This document shows positions 1 through 11,531 of a DNA stretch of 64,000 nucleotides, piece by piece. Every line of letters starts with the position of its first letter. The stretch's first letter is position 1. The notes below the pieces were generated by a model. That model was not told the DNA's origin and ran no database searches. It saw only the letters and a program-made list of their open reading frames with translations. The DNA is taken from contig OZ018417.1 of NCBI GenBank assembly GCA_963969595.1, positions 12,960,501-13,024,500 on the forward strand, given 5' to 3'. The translations under genes were made by a program, and so were the position numbers. The DNA comes from Neckera pumila (Eukaryota > Streptophyta > Bryopsida > Hypnales > Neckeraceae).

Positions 1-404
1 ACTAAGTCCGCTTATTTTTTCTATTTTTTGTTCTAAATAGGAATTTTTATAGATTTCTTCACTAGTTATTTTCTGATGTTTCAAATTGCAACCAATTCTA
101 ACATTGAATTAGCCGTTGGCGTTTTCCAAACACTAGTCTGATGACGTATGTAACATTGTACTATATAACCACTATGCAATGGTCTTGTCCATGTTTGGAA
201 GGTATTATGCTTTACTAGATATATCTTGAAAAAACTTATCGATGAATTCTAGGATTGTGGGTAGCTAGCTGATGAGCCATAGAAGACCATTTTGTTCATT
301 GTAGGGAGGGGTCTCCTTTTCAAGGATGCAAAAGGGCCCCTGCCTCATTGGATCAGGGTGAACTGGTCCCCTAGCTCGGCCCCTCCAAGTTATTCCAGCA
401 GTAC

Positions 405-560
405 AAGTAAAAAAAAAGCACCCTACTTTGAGCTTGATGAATTCACCTTCTACACCTCTTCTAGCTAATTTGCGGACTCTGATCGCAAATATGAATTCAG
501 AATTTGCAAATTTTATCATGCGTGGAAAATTAAAAAAATTCAGAGTTTTCCCGAGTGGCC
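405..560 (+). repeat. Dispersed repeat shared with 56935-57075
   Basis: Both places contain a 'cacctctnctagctaatttg'-like segment. It is followed by a 'tatgaattcanaatttgcaaa' block and then 'tttatcatgygtgg'. The order and spacing agree, with scattered mismatches. The type of element is unknown. Confidence 0.55.
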
Positions 561-1494
561 GAGCGAGGGAGTCAGTTAACCCCGGCCCCACATTGATAAA
601 CAATGTTATTTGGAGACTGCAGTCAGTGGTGTAAGTAAATTCGATGAGTTTTTTTTTTAATATTTCATCAGTGACTGAAGGAGTGCTACTGACATGATTC
701 CCTGCCCTCTGTAGGGTGCCTGTTCATGTGACGTGTCAAGAAGTGGGTCATGGGAATTTATAGTTACTAGTGTAACTAAATTACTGCCCCTTAAAGTGTG
801 GTCCAACTTCAATGGTTTTGAGCTTCATTTTCAAGATATTTTTTTGGTTGAGTGCAGACTAAGGTAAAAGAGCCCATTGTGGTCAGAATTAGAAGTGTGC
901 CCTCATACCATTGCTGAAATTTTTTAAACTTTTTCCAACACAAAGATAAGTGTGAGAGACAGTGAGGACATTTGAAATAAAAAAATTTGGACCAAGTATG
1001 AATTAGTTCTGAATTTTTGAAGTGATCAGCCCAAAAGGGGTCTATAGGCTACCTCATGACCAACAAAATCTGAATCAAATATGGTCATCTTTCTACCCAA
1101 TGCAGTCACAACATTTTCAAACATGGAAGACCTAAAAAAATCAATTTTTACAAAAAATTTTACACTAAAAAGTTGGAAGTACCTATTGAGGTCACTAATT
1201 ATTCCATAAATAGCATATAAGGCATTGATTGTGGTTTGAAAAATCACAATGGGGTCATTAGATGTCTATCATAGGCCATTTGACCTCAATGGGGTCATTT
1301 ACCTTATGTGTACTCAACTGTTGGTAAGTTAGTCTGTTCTTACAACGACCTTTTTAAAAGCTGATTGCATTTGGGAGAAGTTCAACTCTTTGAAACGATC
1401 ATCACTAAATTTTTGTAGGAAGACAAATGGAATTGGCATCTTAACCCAAGTCGTTTCATATTTTTTTTAACCTTCATGGAATCCATACCTTAAA

Positions 1495-1720
1495 TTAGAT
1501 TGTTTATTTTGTTTTGTTTGTTACGGTAAAGTCTCCTAGACCGTGCGTCCTCCAGCCGTGTTATTATTTGTACTGTCAGAAAGTTCTTTGTGAGGAGGGG
1601 TGCTTGGGCTTTATTTCATGGCATTTGGACCTATGGTGTGAAAGTTATTGAGTTTTCAGAGCTTTTTAGAATTAGAAAATTAGAAAATTTCTTTTACTTT
1701 GATTTTAACAACACAAGGTA
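1495..1720 (+). repeat. Copy of the GAGGGGTGC-core dispersed repeat
   Basis: A T/G-rich lead (TTTG-like) is followed by 'accgtgcgtcc', an 'agaaagttctttgtgagga' block, the 'ggggtgc' core and 'tggcatttggacctatggtg'. An AT-rich end with 'attagaaaattagaaaatt' closes the unit. The same order occurs at 11290-11530 (inverted) and several times in 30.6-33 kb. Confidence 0.65.
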
Positions 1721-2852
1721 TTACCACTACAGTAATTAGTTATGAATTTTGGAAGTTGAAACATAGTGGTCACTATTAAAAGCAACCACCTCTAAAATGT
1801 ACATTGTTTGTACATTGAAGGTACCTATGTGTTAGTGGTCACTTTTAGGCATTTTGTTTTTTTTGTTTTTTTAACAAATGGAAAAGACCATTGCATTTTA
1901 GGCGATTTTTGAGCACCCTACCTTACAGGCTTCTGGTCTTCCATCCCTCTGGCCTTTGTTTGTCATGTGCCCTGTGCAGCATGCATGGGCCCCTCTGAAA
2001 GGCCCGCCGGGTGGAGTTCATTGGATTGTTGCGTGAGGGAGTGCCAAGTGTAATTTGGCAGGTCCATGTGTTTGAGTAACTTAGTCTATGACCTGAGATG
2101 CACAGACAGAGAGTACAACTGAAATGTCTGAACTGGGGATGGGATGGGATGGAAGAATGTCATTAGTTCAACGTACCAATTGGAACTGTTGTTCTTGGAT
2201 TCCAAAAATTTACATTTGAGGCATGTTTTGCATGGGCCATAAGTTAAGTTAACTTCAGTAGATTCTCACAAAGGGAACTAAAACAAATCACTTGGTAGGG
2301 GAGATTTGGGGCCATTGGAAGACTGCGAGTTCTCTTGCGTTCCCAAACTGCAGGAATACATGATAATTGTTGGTTGATGTGGTCGAGACAATGCCACGTC
2401 ATTTTTGAAAAAATAAAAATATAAAAAAATATATAAACTATTTATAATGATATTTTGAAAAAAAAAAATTGACAACCCATACCGTTGTTCACAGGGTCAG
2501 GCCAGATTGGGGAATAGGCCAAAAACAGCACTCTAGAGGCCTCAAATCTCTCCTAATGTTTTTATATTCTTGCCTAAAATGTACATCCGTGATGCATGAG
2601 AGTATGGAGTCACTTTTGGATTCATCTATTTTTAGCACTTTGAATATTTATAGTTTACTTTTTTAATGCCCAAAAAATGCATAAAAAAAGAGAGACTAGA
2701 GTACTCCTTTCACTTCCAACAAGATCCAATAGAAAACTAGGGGCAATTTGATAGTTGTTACATTGCTCAATTGCTTTTTGGATGCATTTGGTTGTGATTA
2801 CCTTAGAAAAAAGGAGGTCCTTGATTCTTAAGGTCCAGTGCGCTACAATATC

Positions 2853-2878
2853 GGGGGGGGAGGGGGGGGGGGGGGGGG
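2853..2878 (+). repeat. Poly-G tract
   Basis: A run of G broken by one A at 2861. It is a simple homopolymer, and the apparent proline-rich frame on the other strand is an artefact of it. Confidence 0.9.
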
Positions 2879-3395
2879 CATTGGGCATTAATTTTAGAAT
2901 ATACGTAAATGCAAACATAGGATATTTTTAGAAAATTTGAGCAATTAAATTAAATTTGTTTACTTCCAACATAGGGCACTAGTATAGGAATTTTTGGAGT
3001 TTTAAAAAACATAGAGTGTGGTAATCACCCACTATTTTACAATAAATATAGGATGCCGCATTAAAATAAAATAGGCTTCATATTGTATCGGTTTCCTTCT
3101 GTAATTATTGGTGCAAGCCTTGTTAAAAAATAAGCTTGTCCGCTTTGTATCACGAGATTTGAAAGCCTACGTGTCCAAGAACTTCCATTCACAACTTTTG
3201 ATGAAAATGAAAATCATGTTGGTTTAGAACATAAAAGCTTTGCTAGCTATGATTGGAGGCCATTTGCAAACAACCTACAATGGTTGTGTTGCCAATTTGC
3301 ATGTACATCATTCACTTATGAATCTAACTTTTGAGTTTTAGGCTTTCAATTTATGTTTTTCTTTTTTGCTTACGCTTGAGCGGTTTGGCATAGTA

Positions 3396-5307
3396 CACTA
3401 TAAGAAACCCGTGTTTTTTTTTATGTCTGCCCCAAAGCATGTGATGTCCGAGGCCTAACATACTATGTCCGCTGAGACATCAAGACGTTAAAGAAGAGGA
3501 TTGCAGTTTAGGGTAAATTTCCAAGGATGTTCCAAATGATAGAGGAAAATTTGAATGGAACCAGTTGGTGTTTTCGAGGACATTGAGATTTTTTATGACA
3601 TTTTTAAGGACTCACTGATGTCCAACAAGGCATCTGCAAAAACATGGATGGCAGCTTTGGGGAAAAATTTCAAGGAGGGTAATTTTTTGAAAATCAATTT
3701 TTCCTTGGATAAAAGTCTGACCAAGGTTAAAAAAAAGGGATTGGGCAGCCTCTGGGCAGCTTTTGGAGAAAAAAAGATGACATGGCATATGATGTAGCAT
3801 GCCACGTGTAAATTAGTTGATGTGGCATAAACTTATATTGATGTGGCATGCCACGTCAGCATAGCGGGGCTGTCTCTTTGCGTTTTCTACACTTATTTTG
3901 GAGATGTCTAAGTAGACGTAGAGATGTTACTAGAGACATCTTATAAAACGTTGAGATGTTTTCTTGGACATTTTTGTAGACTTCTAGATGTTTTAGGAAA
4001 CATAGTCACAATCGGTATAACGTCTATGGAGACATCATTAGAGCAGCCTTTGAGACATACAAAAAACATCCTATTGGACGTCTGTATACTGCTCTACCAA
4101 AATTTAAATCTAGTGTTTTCAATGTCCCATATAATTTGTCTTTCCCTCTACCACTCCACTTGTATAAAGAGCCCATCTTTGCGTTTTTTACACTTGTATT
4201 GGAGATGTTTAAGTAGACGTAGAGATGTCACTAAAGACATCTCATAAAATGTTGAGATGTTTTCTTGTATGTTTTTATAGACTTCTAGATGTTTTAAGAA
4301 ACATAGTCACAGTTGGTATAACATCTATAGAGATGTCATCAGAGCGGCCTTTGAGACATGCAAAATACATCCTACTAGACGTCTGTGTGCTGCTCCACCA
4401 AAATTTAAATCTAGTATTTTCAATGTCCCATATAATTTGCCTTCCCCTCTACCACTCCACTTGTATAAAGAGCTTGTCTTTTCCCCTCCATAAACTCACA
4501 TCAAGTGGCTTTTGAAGCCATGTGACATAATTGCCAATTATGATGTATTTTATACGGCGTATTATATATGATATATGATATATAATGTATGGTGTACTGT
4601 GTATGACATGTTATATTGGACATTATGACATGCATGAGGGACATCATATGAGACATGTGAGACTGTCCATATTAACATTATGTTGAATAGTCCATTCCAT
4701 TCCATGAATGTTTAATGTGACATCATTTTGTTCTCCTAGATCATACCAAACATTGCCAGAGGTATTCATGATGAAAAGTAGATGTTTACATTGATGTCAC
4801 AAGAAATTTGGACGTCTAAGGTGATGTTTCAAAATATGTCTATGAAAACGTCTAGACGTCTGAGTTGATGTCTCAGAAAACGTATAGATGTCTATGTTGA
4901 CATCTTCAAAGATAGTAAGAAAATTCTTAGACAACAAAAAAATATACTGACGTGGCATGCCACGTCATCCTTGCTGGATGCCACGTCACTTTTCCCGCCG
5001 CCACGTCACATGCCACCTCAGATGCCACATCATGGTAAAAAATGAATGAAAAAATTTCCTACATGGCTGCCCGGACACATATGGCGCTTAGGTTGCAGCC
5101 ACATGGCGGCCTTTGAGGACCCCGTTGACCCATTTTTTTTGGACATCCGGTCCCCCAGTATGCTCATGTCCGACGTAAAATCTGATGTCAAACCCGAGTC
5201 TTGAGCAACGTGATTTTTTGGACGTCCACGTAGACATTTCAAGACATCAGTCGCAACATCAGCACGCAGAATCCAGGGATAAAAAAAAACACGGGTTTCT
5301 TATAGTG
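3396..5307. mobile_element. CACTA (CMC/EnSpm-type) non-autonomous element
   Basis: The left end reads CACTATAAGAAACCCGTG followed by a T run. The right end is its reverse complement, an A run then CACGGGTTTCTTATAGTG. Both ends are flanked by the same 3 bases, GTA (3393-3395 and 5308-5310), which matches the 3-bp target duplication of CACTA transposons. The interior (about 1.9 kb) has no transposase. It carries a 300-bp tandem duplication and many short GACGTCTA/GATGTCT-like motifs, comparable to the subterminal repeats that bind CACTA transposases. The perfect terminal match suggests fairly recent activity, with transposase supplied from elsewhere. Confidence 0.9.
3875..4475 (+). repeat. Two-copy tandem repeat (about 300 bp) inside the CACTA element
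   Basis: The unit begins 'tctttgcgttttntacactt' at about 3875 and again at about 4176. It ends with 'accactccacttgtataaag' near 4151 and 4452. The copies run side by side with roughly one mismatch every ten bases. Both encode similar open frames, but these follow from the duplication and no protein is recognised. Confidence 0.8.
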
Positions 5308-5310
5308 GTA

Positions 5311-6524
5311 GTATGGCTCAATACAAGGTACAAGTGTACACGTTGGAAGAGGTCTCATCTCCATCCAAGTTAGCCACAAATAGATATTGAAGGGGGATCT
5401 TATTTTTGTTTTTTTTGTTATGTAGAGATAACTGCTACATCGTGGAATGTTTTTTTTTTTTAGGATTTTAAATTAGTTTGCCACTTTGCTATAAACTAAT
5501 AACTATAAGAATTTATTTTGTGTTATAAATAACTAGTGTGGTTTGTTGTTCTTATTAGAATTTGGCAAGGTTTTGGGCTTCAATTTTCTCTTTTTCCCAC
5601 CATATTGTTGTTGTAATGAGCCATACTACTATGCCAATTCAGATGGCTAGAATAGTAATACCTCCACTATCAAATATCCTTTGGATGCATGATTGTTCTA
5701 ATTATAGAAAATTTAATATGTAGAGACCCCGCAAGACTGCACTGTGTTTTAGTGTTCAAGGATATCTTTTCAACTAGATTAATTTACACTAACTTGGAAT
5801 GAGGGTGCAAAATTTGTGTCACCTACAAATTAATTTTTTTTAATGGAAATTAAACCAATTTTTTTCAAAATCATCTTTAATTTTATTCTTAAAATTAAAA
5901 AAACTACTCAAGCAATTACTGCAAACCATAATGTTAAGAGCTCTTTACATTTCTTGACAAATATTTATTTCAATCATAAGAATTTCAAATTTGGTTATAG
6001 TTCTGTTTAACATAAAGAAGACATTTATGACTCAGTAAATCTATTTGCTTGTATCACCTTATCTCAATGAATATTCTGTTGGACAAATAAAAAATAAAAA
6101 TTTCATATGAAAAGTCAAATAACCTAGATTTTATGGCATAGGCATGTTGGTACTTTGATTTGTTTCATTTGCTAGGAGGTCCCTTTGTGCTAGGAGTTTT
6201 TGTAAAGCATCTTGGTCTCACCTCATGCTGATCATCTTGTAACGTAACTTACTAGACTGTGGTGCATGCCTTTGCTTCCTCCTTAACACAATAAATGTTG
6301 CTTTGTCAATTGGATGTTTACACCCAAGTACACATATTGCTTGTCTCTCAGTCTTTGAAGCTGATAAAACCCGCGTACGCATCTAGTCGCCACGCTCCTG
6401 AACGCTTCTAGGAATCCACTCTATGTATTTAACTAGACGACAACTATATAAATATCACTTACTCTAAAATGAATGTCGCCCATACCCAACAACAAGTTCT
6501 TTTTTCCTACATTGGGAGCGTAAA
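5311..6524. other. AT-rich stretch, nothing recognised
   Basis: No coding region, RNA gene or clear terminal repeats were seen here on either strand. Confidence 0.5.
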
Positions 6525-6771
6525 GGTCTTCCAACAAAGCCCAACCAATGGGGCATAAAAAAAAGATTTTTGGCAATTCAAATGCTAATATCTTGCAATC
6601 CATACTATGGAAATTTCTGAAATTTTTTCCACATCTTCTCAAACCATTGTACTACAAGATCCTACTTTACATGAATCCAAAAATGTTTTTCTTTCTAAAA
6701 TTTGGTACTTGTACTAGAATTGGCAATTTGGGAGCCATTTTGGTGAAAACATAGTCAAGGAACTTTAGGGG
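6525..6771 (+). mobile_element. Right-end fragment of a TTAA element (family B)
   Basis: The sequence resembles the last 250 bp of the elements at 13257-14189 and 24953-25842: 'gcaatcnatactatgg', 'tttttccacatcttctnaaac', 'gtactacaagatccta', then 'aactttagggg' and TTAA at 6772-6775. The left part of the element is missing, so it is truncated or was joined to unrelated DNA. Confidence 0.6.
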
Positions 6772-6789
6772 TTAAGTTTACTAAAGCAA

Positions 6790-6905
6790 AAATTTAGAAG
6801 CAAATATTGAATCTAGCTTACTCTAAATCACCTTGCAATGCAAGAAGGTTAAGTGAACTAGCAATACACTTGTCATTTTTTGATGATCTCTTGGGCAATG
6901 AGGAA
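6790..6905. repeat. Repeat inverted relative to 28440-28560
   Basis: The block includes 'ccttgcaatgcaagaaggtta' and 'gaactagcaatacacttg'. Its reverse complement occurs around 28440-28560 with scattered mismatches. It is probably a fragment of a dispersed TTAA-type element. Confidence 0.45.
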
Positions 6906-7319
6906 GTTTTTCTATTTGAAATTCAAATAGCAAAAAGTTAGAGACAAACATTTGGAACATATGAGAAAAATTTCAAGAACTTTGATTTCATGGATTGCAA
7001 GATAGTAGGACTTGAAGTTAGAATAAAAACATTTTTTCTCAAAATTAGAACAATATAGCTAATATAGTTTGACACCTCTTAAAATATGTTTTGAGAACTA
7101 AATTTTTTATTGTAGTAATATTTTTGAACAATTTTATGACATATTTTATTAATAACATACATGCCAAATTCCCAAAGTCAATGAGGTACGTTTTAGCAAA
7201 TGATGCCAAATGATGTCCAAATTGCTCGAGCTGTCCAAATTATTTTGGGCAACATAACTTTTCATCTAGGTACCCGATAAAAAAAAACTATATTTCCACT
7301 AATAGGGTACACATGTCAA

Positions 7320-7441
7320 AATTTCACAAACACCCAACCAAGATTGACTTCATATGATCCTCCCCAAGTTTTTAGGTGTCAATTTCACAAACACCCAACC
7401 AAAATTGACTTCATATGATCCTACCCAAGTTTTCAAGTGTC
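7320..7441 (+). repeat. 61-bp tandem repeat, two copies
   Basis: The unit 'atttcacaaacacccaacca...' recurs 61 bases later with only a few differences (7320-7380 and 7381-7441). It lies just downstream of the duplicated TPS fragment, relative to that fragment's orientation. Confidence 0.8.
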
Positions 7442-7552
7442 CATTGAAGAGACAAGTTTTCACGTGTCCATCGAAAGGTCTGCATCAACCAAAAAAAAAC
7501 TAAACAGAAAGGCAAGCCATGAGAAACTCATCATTACATCCCCTAGTCTAAC

Positions 7553-8310
7553 TACATCAATTGTGAAATCCTCACAAACAATCAGGATGGTGAATATACA
7601 CCCTTACTATGAATACATGCGACGAAAATGCAACTTTTGGCAAACAAGCAACTAGCACACCTACCTACAGGCGACTTTGGAATCAAAAGTAGCATAGCAG
7701 CGTCACAGTATGCAGTATGCACTACTTAACCAGGTCTGAAGTTTATATAATCTCACACCAGGCCATATAATAAAAAAGATTGCTGGTCATAGATGTAACT
7801 TTAAATCTTTGTATCTTTCCTGCATTGTTCAAATTGTCACTCCCGAATCAAAAAAATGGTCACTGTAATTTTATACGCCTAGCTAGGGTCCCAGATATGA
7901 TACAATTAAACAGAAATTTTGAACATATGGTGACCAGACACTGAACTGCCCGATGACACTGAATAAAATTACGATTCACGCCTACACGCATCAGCAAGCG
8001 TCTTGACAAACCAACCGACCTCGTTGACATTCTCCACGGAAAATCGAGCGGCAGAGCGCTTCCGTCCAACAGCACAAGAGACATAGGTATCTGACGACAC
8101 ATTCACCAAGTCGTCCATCGTGTTCCTTTCAGAGTACTTGCGGTCTTTGAAGCTGTTGGACTTGGAATGAGAAGCACTTATATGAGTACCATTACGATCC
8201 GGTGAAATTAGAGGGTTCGTCTTGGTTCGGAGCACTCCAGTTTTGCAGCCAATCGTCGATCTAAACCCTTTTCCATCTTTCCATTGTTGCAAGGATGATC
8301 CCTGTCGAAT
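7553..8310 (-). pseudogene. Duplicated 3' fragment of the class I TPS gene
   Basis: This stretch repeats the last exon and 3' UTR of the TPS gene at about 45555-46352, in the same orientation and with a few percent differences. Shared residues include the ending block around SCAVGRKRSAARF and FVKTLADACRRES. It cannot encode TPS. It starts inside the last exon, lacks everything upstream, and carries a 34-base deletion near 8240 that shifts the frame. A second small change removes the final residues after ACRRES. No poly(A/T) tract or target duplication was seen, so a genomic segmental copy is favoured over a retrocopy. It abuts the decayed chloroplast-protein gene on its upstream side. Confidence 0.85.
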
Positions 8311-8344
8311 GAGAGGGTTCAAATGGGAAGGGGAAGTCTCACCT

Positions 8345-9731
8345 CCTCTTTCATTGAAGTAGATCCTTCGATGCGGAGTAGGCTTTTGAGATAAGTAGCA
8401 TGAGCGAACAATTCAACTCCCCTTCCTTTGCAAGATTCTCTATTTTCTTAGACGCAATCACTAATGAAGGTGATTTTACATTGTCATCAAACTTCTTCTG
8501 TGCTGCACTCAATGACATGATGTCTTCTGCGCTTCTGTCATACTCTTAAACGATGGTCAGGCACCTCTTGGTTATTGCAGCAACTTCTGTGGCAGACAAG
8601 GTACACTGCCCTCAGTACACAAAGAAAAGATTCAGCACGGATACAAGGAAACTGAAAAAACAGGATTCAGCAAAATCTTAAACCCTAAACCCCAGTAATT
8701 GATTGCGAGGTGTCGCACTACCTTCTCGACGTTTCTGATCGTCATAACTTGCTTGAATGCGTTTTCGTAGGTGCTCAGTAAAATCTTTTCTTTGACGAGC
8801 CACAGCAGCAACAATATTCGCAGGAGATTCTCAATTAAAGCAAGGAGTCTATCGTGTTGCTGCATGTCTTCGTCCAGCTGCATATTGAAATACTCCTAAT
8901 AAGATTCTTTCAAACATGAAGTAGCGAAGTATAGGTTAACCCTATAAGGACTTCATATTCGTTTTGAGCAGTTTTGAGGACATATGGGGACTTTCCAATT
9001 TTATTTATTTTATGACCAACGCATACAATGTTCTTCACTAACCTGAATCAAATTGCATATTCTAAAACCATGAAGCCTTGATTCAATCAACGAAAAGACA
9101 GGATGCCAAGGAACCATGGCGACATAGACAGCATACCTCCTTCAAGCGCCTTGAAAGTTTGAGCAAGTTAGTTCTCCTCATGGGATCTTGAGCCTGAGCA
9201 ACCAAGAACTTGCAGCGGCTGAAAAAAGGGGCCTTATATTGACCCAATCTTTACTGAAGGCTAAGAAAATGAGCCATTCCTCCGGATTCATCTTTCCACT
9301 AGAAAGATATCTATTAATTTATCACATACACGGTTCATCCACGGTTATTCGTCTCCCCCTCTTTCTGAACTTCAGGAGAATCCGTGCCATCCCAGAGCCA
9401 GCTTCGTTTCTGTATCTAATCTCATCTTTTGCCCCCTGAACCACTCACCAAATGACAAAAAGGTCAGAAAAAGGCCAATCATGCAGCTGAAAGTAAATTC
9501 ATTGCAACATCACCGTTGAAAGCTCTAAACCCTAAAGCCTAAACTTACCGTTGAAAGCTCCGTGGCCGCATCCATCGCAGAAGCTCGAACAACCAGCAAA
9601 GGGCAACCACCGCGACGGTCAGCGAAATTCATTCGTAACATTCCGCCTGCACATTTTCGATGAGGCAGACAAATGGACATGGAGGCTAATTGCGATGATA
9701 GAGGAGGCATCCAGAGCGACGCCATGGCCAT
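8345..9731 (-). pseudogene. Broken gene for an At4g37920-like chloroplast protein
   Basis: Translation of the minus strand in pieces matches, from memory, the uncharacterised chloroplast protein At4g37920. Exon 1 (ATG at 9731, about 9549-9731) encodes a transit-peptide-like start rich in M, A and S, and ends at a good GTAAGT donor. Later pieces read CDKLIDIFLVE, EEWLIFLAFSKDW, RCKFLVAQAQDPMRRTNLL, LDEDMQQHDRLLALIEN, AAVARQRKDFTEH, and SAAQKKFDDNVKSPSLVIAS. They occur in the order expected for the family. The gene is dead: there are frameshifts after LVE, after NIRP and after LIEN, plus an in-frame TAA near 8550. The C-terminal third is absent and is replaced by the TPS fragment. Family function is unknown. 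The orthology call rests on remembered sequence and needs a database search. Confidence 0.75.
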
Positions 9732-9859
9732 AGCCACCCAGAAACACGATATAATTCCTCTAAATTCGGCGGTATCCCTTAGCCTGGAAAATCACATATA
9801 CGACTCGTACCAGATTAGCATATCTACGAAGGAGACTTTCACATCTGATGCGACGAGAC

Positions 9860-10830
9860 TATCTCCCAGAATTTCCACAATTCGGCAACAAATTTGAAAC
9901 TTCAACAGCATGAAGAAAATGACAAACGACAGTTCAATACAACGCAACAGTCTCGAAAACCCTATCTCTTACTTCATAAGGTTGCTTCCCACGTAAAGTC
10001 ATGGAAACGGAACTTGTTGAGATGAAGACCGACGGACAAAAGACGGAGTTTGCCGAGCCAACTCTGACTTTCACCCTAGGGTTTAAGGGTGGGTTCAAAC
10101 GCCTACGGGCGTTTCTTACAATCGATTAGGTTAACAAAAGGTAAGACAACGCTGGATTCGCAACACCTGCGGAAAATCGAGGCCCCGCGGATGTTTGAAC
10201 TGTGTCGGATTTAAGGAATTGCACGACAAGATGAACATTGTGATATCGATTTTTAGATTGAAATTCCTTCTGCGGAATTTGGTGTTCCATTTCGACTTTC
10301 AAGATTCACAAAATCGTTCTGAGTAAACTGATAGAGCGGATTCGGAACTTATGCTGCTGCAGCCTGACGTTGTTGAAACGGCGAATTCGGCTATGAAGCT
10401 ACAGACCGATATTGCTGAGCCTGGTTCGAAACAGCCATATTGGCTGAACAAACCCTAGTGAATAAATACACCGAGTGAAAGCTATAAGACTTGATTCCAT
10501 TGCTTCCATCGGTGCAAAATGTAACTTACTTGAATGGCACCGAAATTGAGGTTGAAGGACAGATTTCAACCATACGAAACCCTCCTCTCCACCTTCTCGC
10601 CGCTTCAAAATCCTAGTTGGCTCCTTGCATTTCCGGAATGGCCCTGTTAGCGCTGAGCCAAATAGAGTCAGGAGAGAGCTGGATTAACAGCGGAAACAAA
10701 TCTGAGAAGAGACCACTACCAAAATTTCTGCAATTCGGCACCGAATTCTAAAATGTCGACAGCAACAAGAACTGAAAAACGAGGCAGTTCAATACGATGG
10801 AACAATCGCGAAACGAAAATCGCTTAGGGC
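9860..10830. repeat. Degenerate direct repeat upstream of the chloroplast-protein pseudogene
   Basis: The block at about 9865-9965 ('caattcggcaacaaattt', 'cagcatgaagaaaatgac', 'cagttcaatac') is echoed at about 10725-10830 ('caattcggcaccgaattc', 'cagcaacaagaactgaaa', 'cagttcaatac'). The copies are about 860 bp apart. Between them are further weak echoes ('gaagaccgac', 'gctgagcc'). No intact gene is present. The region may be decayed duplicated promoter or leader sequence of the pseudogene. Confidence 0.5.
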
Positions 10831-10914
10831 TCAACGCCCCTACCGGGCTAGATACTTAACAAATCGAGATTGTGACATCTTGAGTGGAAGCGATTTGTTA
10901 ACGCTCCCGCACCT

Positions 10915-10986
10915 TCCGTAATAGTCTAGTGGTTAGGATACCTGGCTTTCACCCAGGCGACCCGGGTTCGAGCCCCGGTTACGGAA
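10915..10986 (+). tRNA. tRNA-Glu (UUC)
   Basis: A 72-base cloverleaf. The acceptor stem TCCGTAA pairs with TTACGGA, followed by discriminator A. The D arm contains TAGTCTAGTGGTTAGGATA. The anticodon loop CTTTCAC gives anticodon TTC. The T arm is CCGGGTTCGAGCCCCGG with a perfect B box. There is no intron. The sequence is of the eukaryotic nuclear type, not the plastid trnE. No T run separates it from tRNA-Phe four bases downstream, so the two are probably transcribed together. Confidence 0.97.
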
Positions 10987-10990
10987 CCTT

Positions 10991-10995
10991 GCGGG

Positions 10996-11038
<43 letters not shown>

Positions 11039-11063
11039 GCGTGTTCGATCCACGCTCACCGCA
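10991..11063 (+). tRNA. tRNA-Phe (GAA)
   Basis: A 73-base cloverleaf. It begins GCGGGGATAGCTCAGTTGGG, has anticodon loop CTGAAGA (anticodon GAA), a GTGTTCGATCCAC T arm, and ends TCACCGCA. The single G-A mismatch in the acceptor stem is also present in well-known plant tRNA-Phe, so it is not damage. There is no intron and CCA is not encoded. Confidence 0.97.
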
Positions 11064-11068
11064 TGCTC

Positions 11069-11087
11069 TTTTTTTACCCTTTTTTTT
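11069..11087 (+). terminator. RNA polymerase III terminator for the tRNA pair
   Basis: A run of seven T (11069-11075) begins six bases after tRNA-Phe, and a second run of T lies at 11080-11087. It is the first T run downstream of either tRNA, so it would end a joint transcript. Confidence 0.8.
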
Positions 11088-11289
11088 GATGAAATGTTTT
11101 GGAAATTGTTTGAGTGTTCAAAGGGGATTCCAACACAACGAGATGTACATCATTTGGACTAGTGTGACCCTGTGCCGTTGGCCCAATTTTCATCCACTTC
11201 TAGTTCCACTTCCGATTCTACTCCCAGTTCTACTCCCGGTTCCATTCCCAGTAGCAAGAATGCCACCAAAATCAAAGTAAAAGTAATTT

Positions 11290-11531
11290 TCTAATTTTTT
11301 AATCAATAAATACTTTGAAATTCAATAACTTTTGCACCACCGCTCCAAACGCCACGAAACCAAGCCGGTGCACCCCTCCTCGGCGAGAGCTTTCCGACGG
11401 TACCAAGCGCGCGGCCGGGGGACGCACGGTCAGGAAGTTGTCCATGCTACAAACAAAACAAAACAAAACAAAACAAAACAAACAAACAAACAAACAAACA
11501 AACAAACAAACAAACAAACAAACAAACAAAC
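11290..11531 (-). repeat. GC-rich copy of the GAGGGGTGC-core repeat, with a (CAAA)n tail on the + strand
   Basis: On the minus strand the order is the same as at 1495-1720: (TTTG)n, 'gaccgtgcgtcc', 'gtaccgtcggaaagctct', 'gaggaggggtgcac', 'tggcgtttgga', then 'aaagttattgaa'. The GC-rich parts are better preserved here than in the other copies, which look CpG-depleted. On the + strand the element ends in a long (AAAAC)n/(AAAC)n tract (about 11450-11530), as some retroposon 3' tails do. Confidence 0.65.

Larger units (their letters stand above)
1..3392. other. AT-rich intergenic stretch, no gene
   Basis: No supported gene. Short open frames lack coding character and neighbours. The stretch holds two dispersed repeats, listed separately, and a G-rich run at about 2853-2878. 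Confidence 0.6.

Noticed and set aside
3924..4515. Two similar open frames in the CACTA element
   Set aside because: They are similar because of a DNA tandem duplication; neither resembles a transposase.
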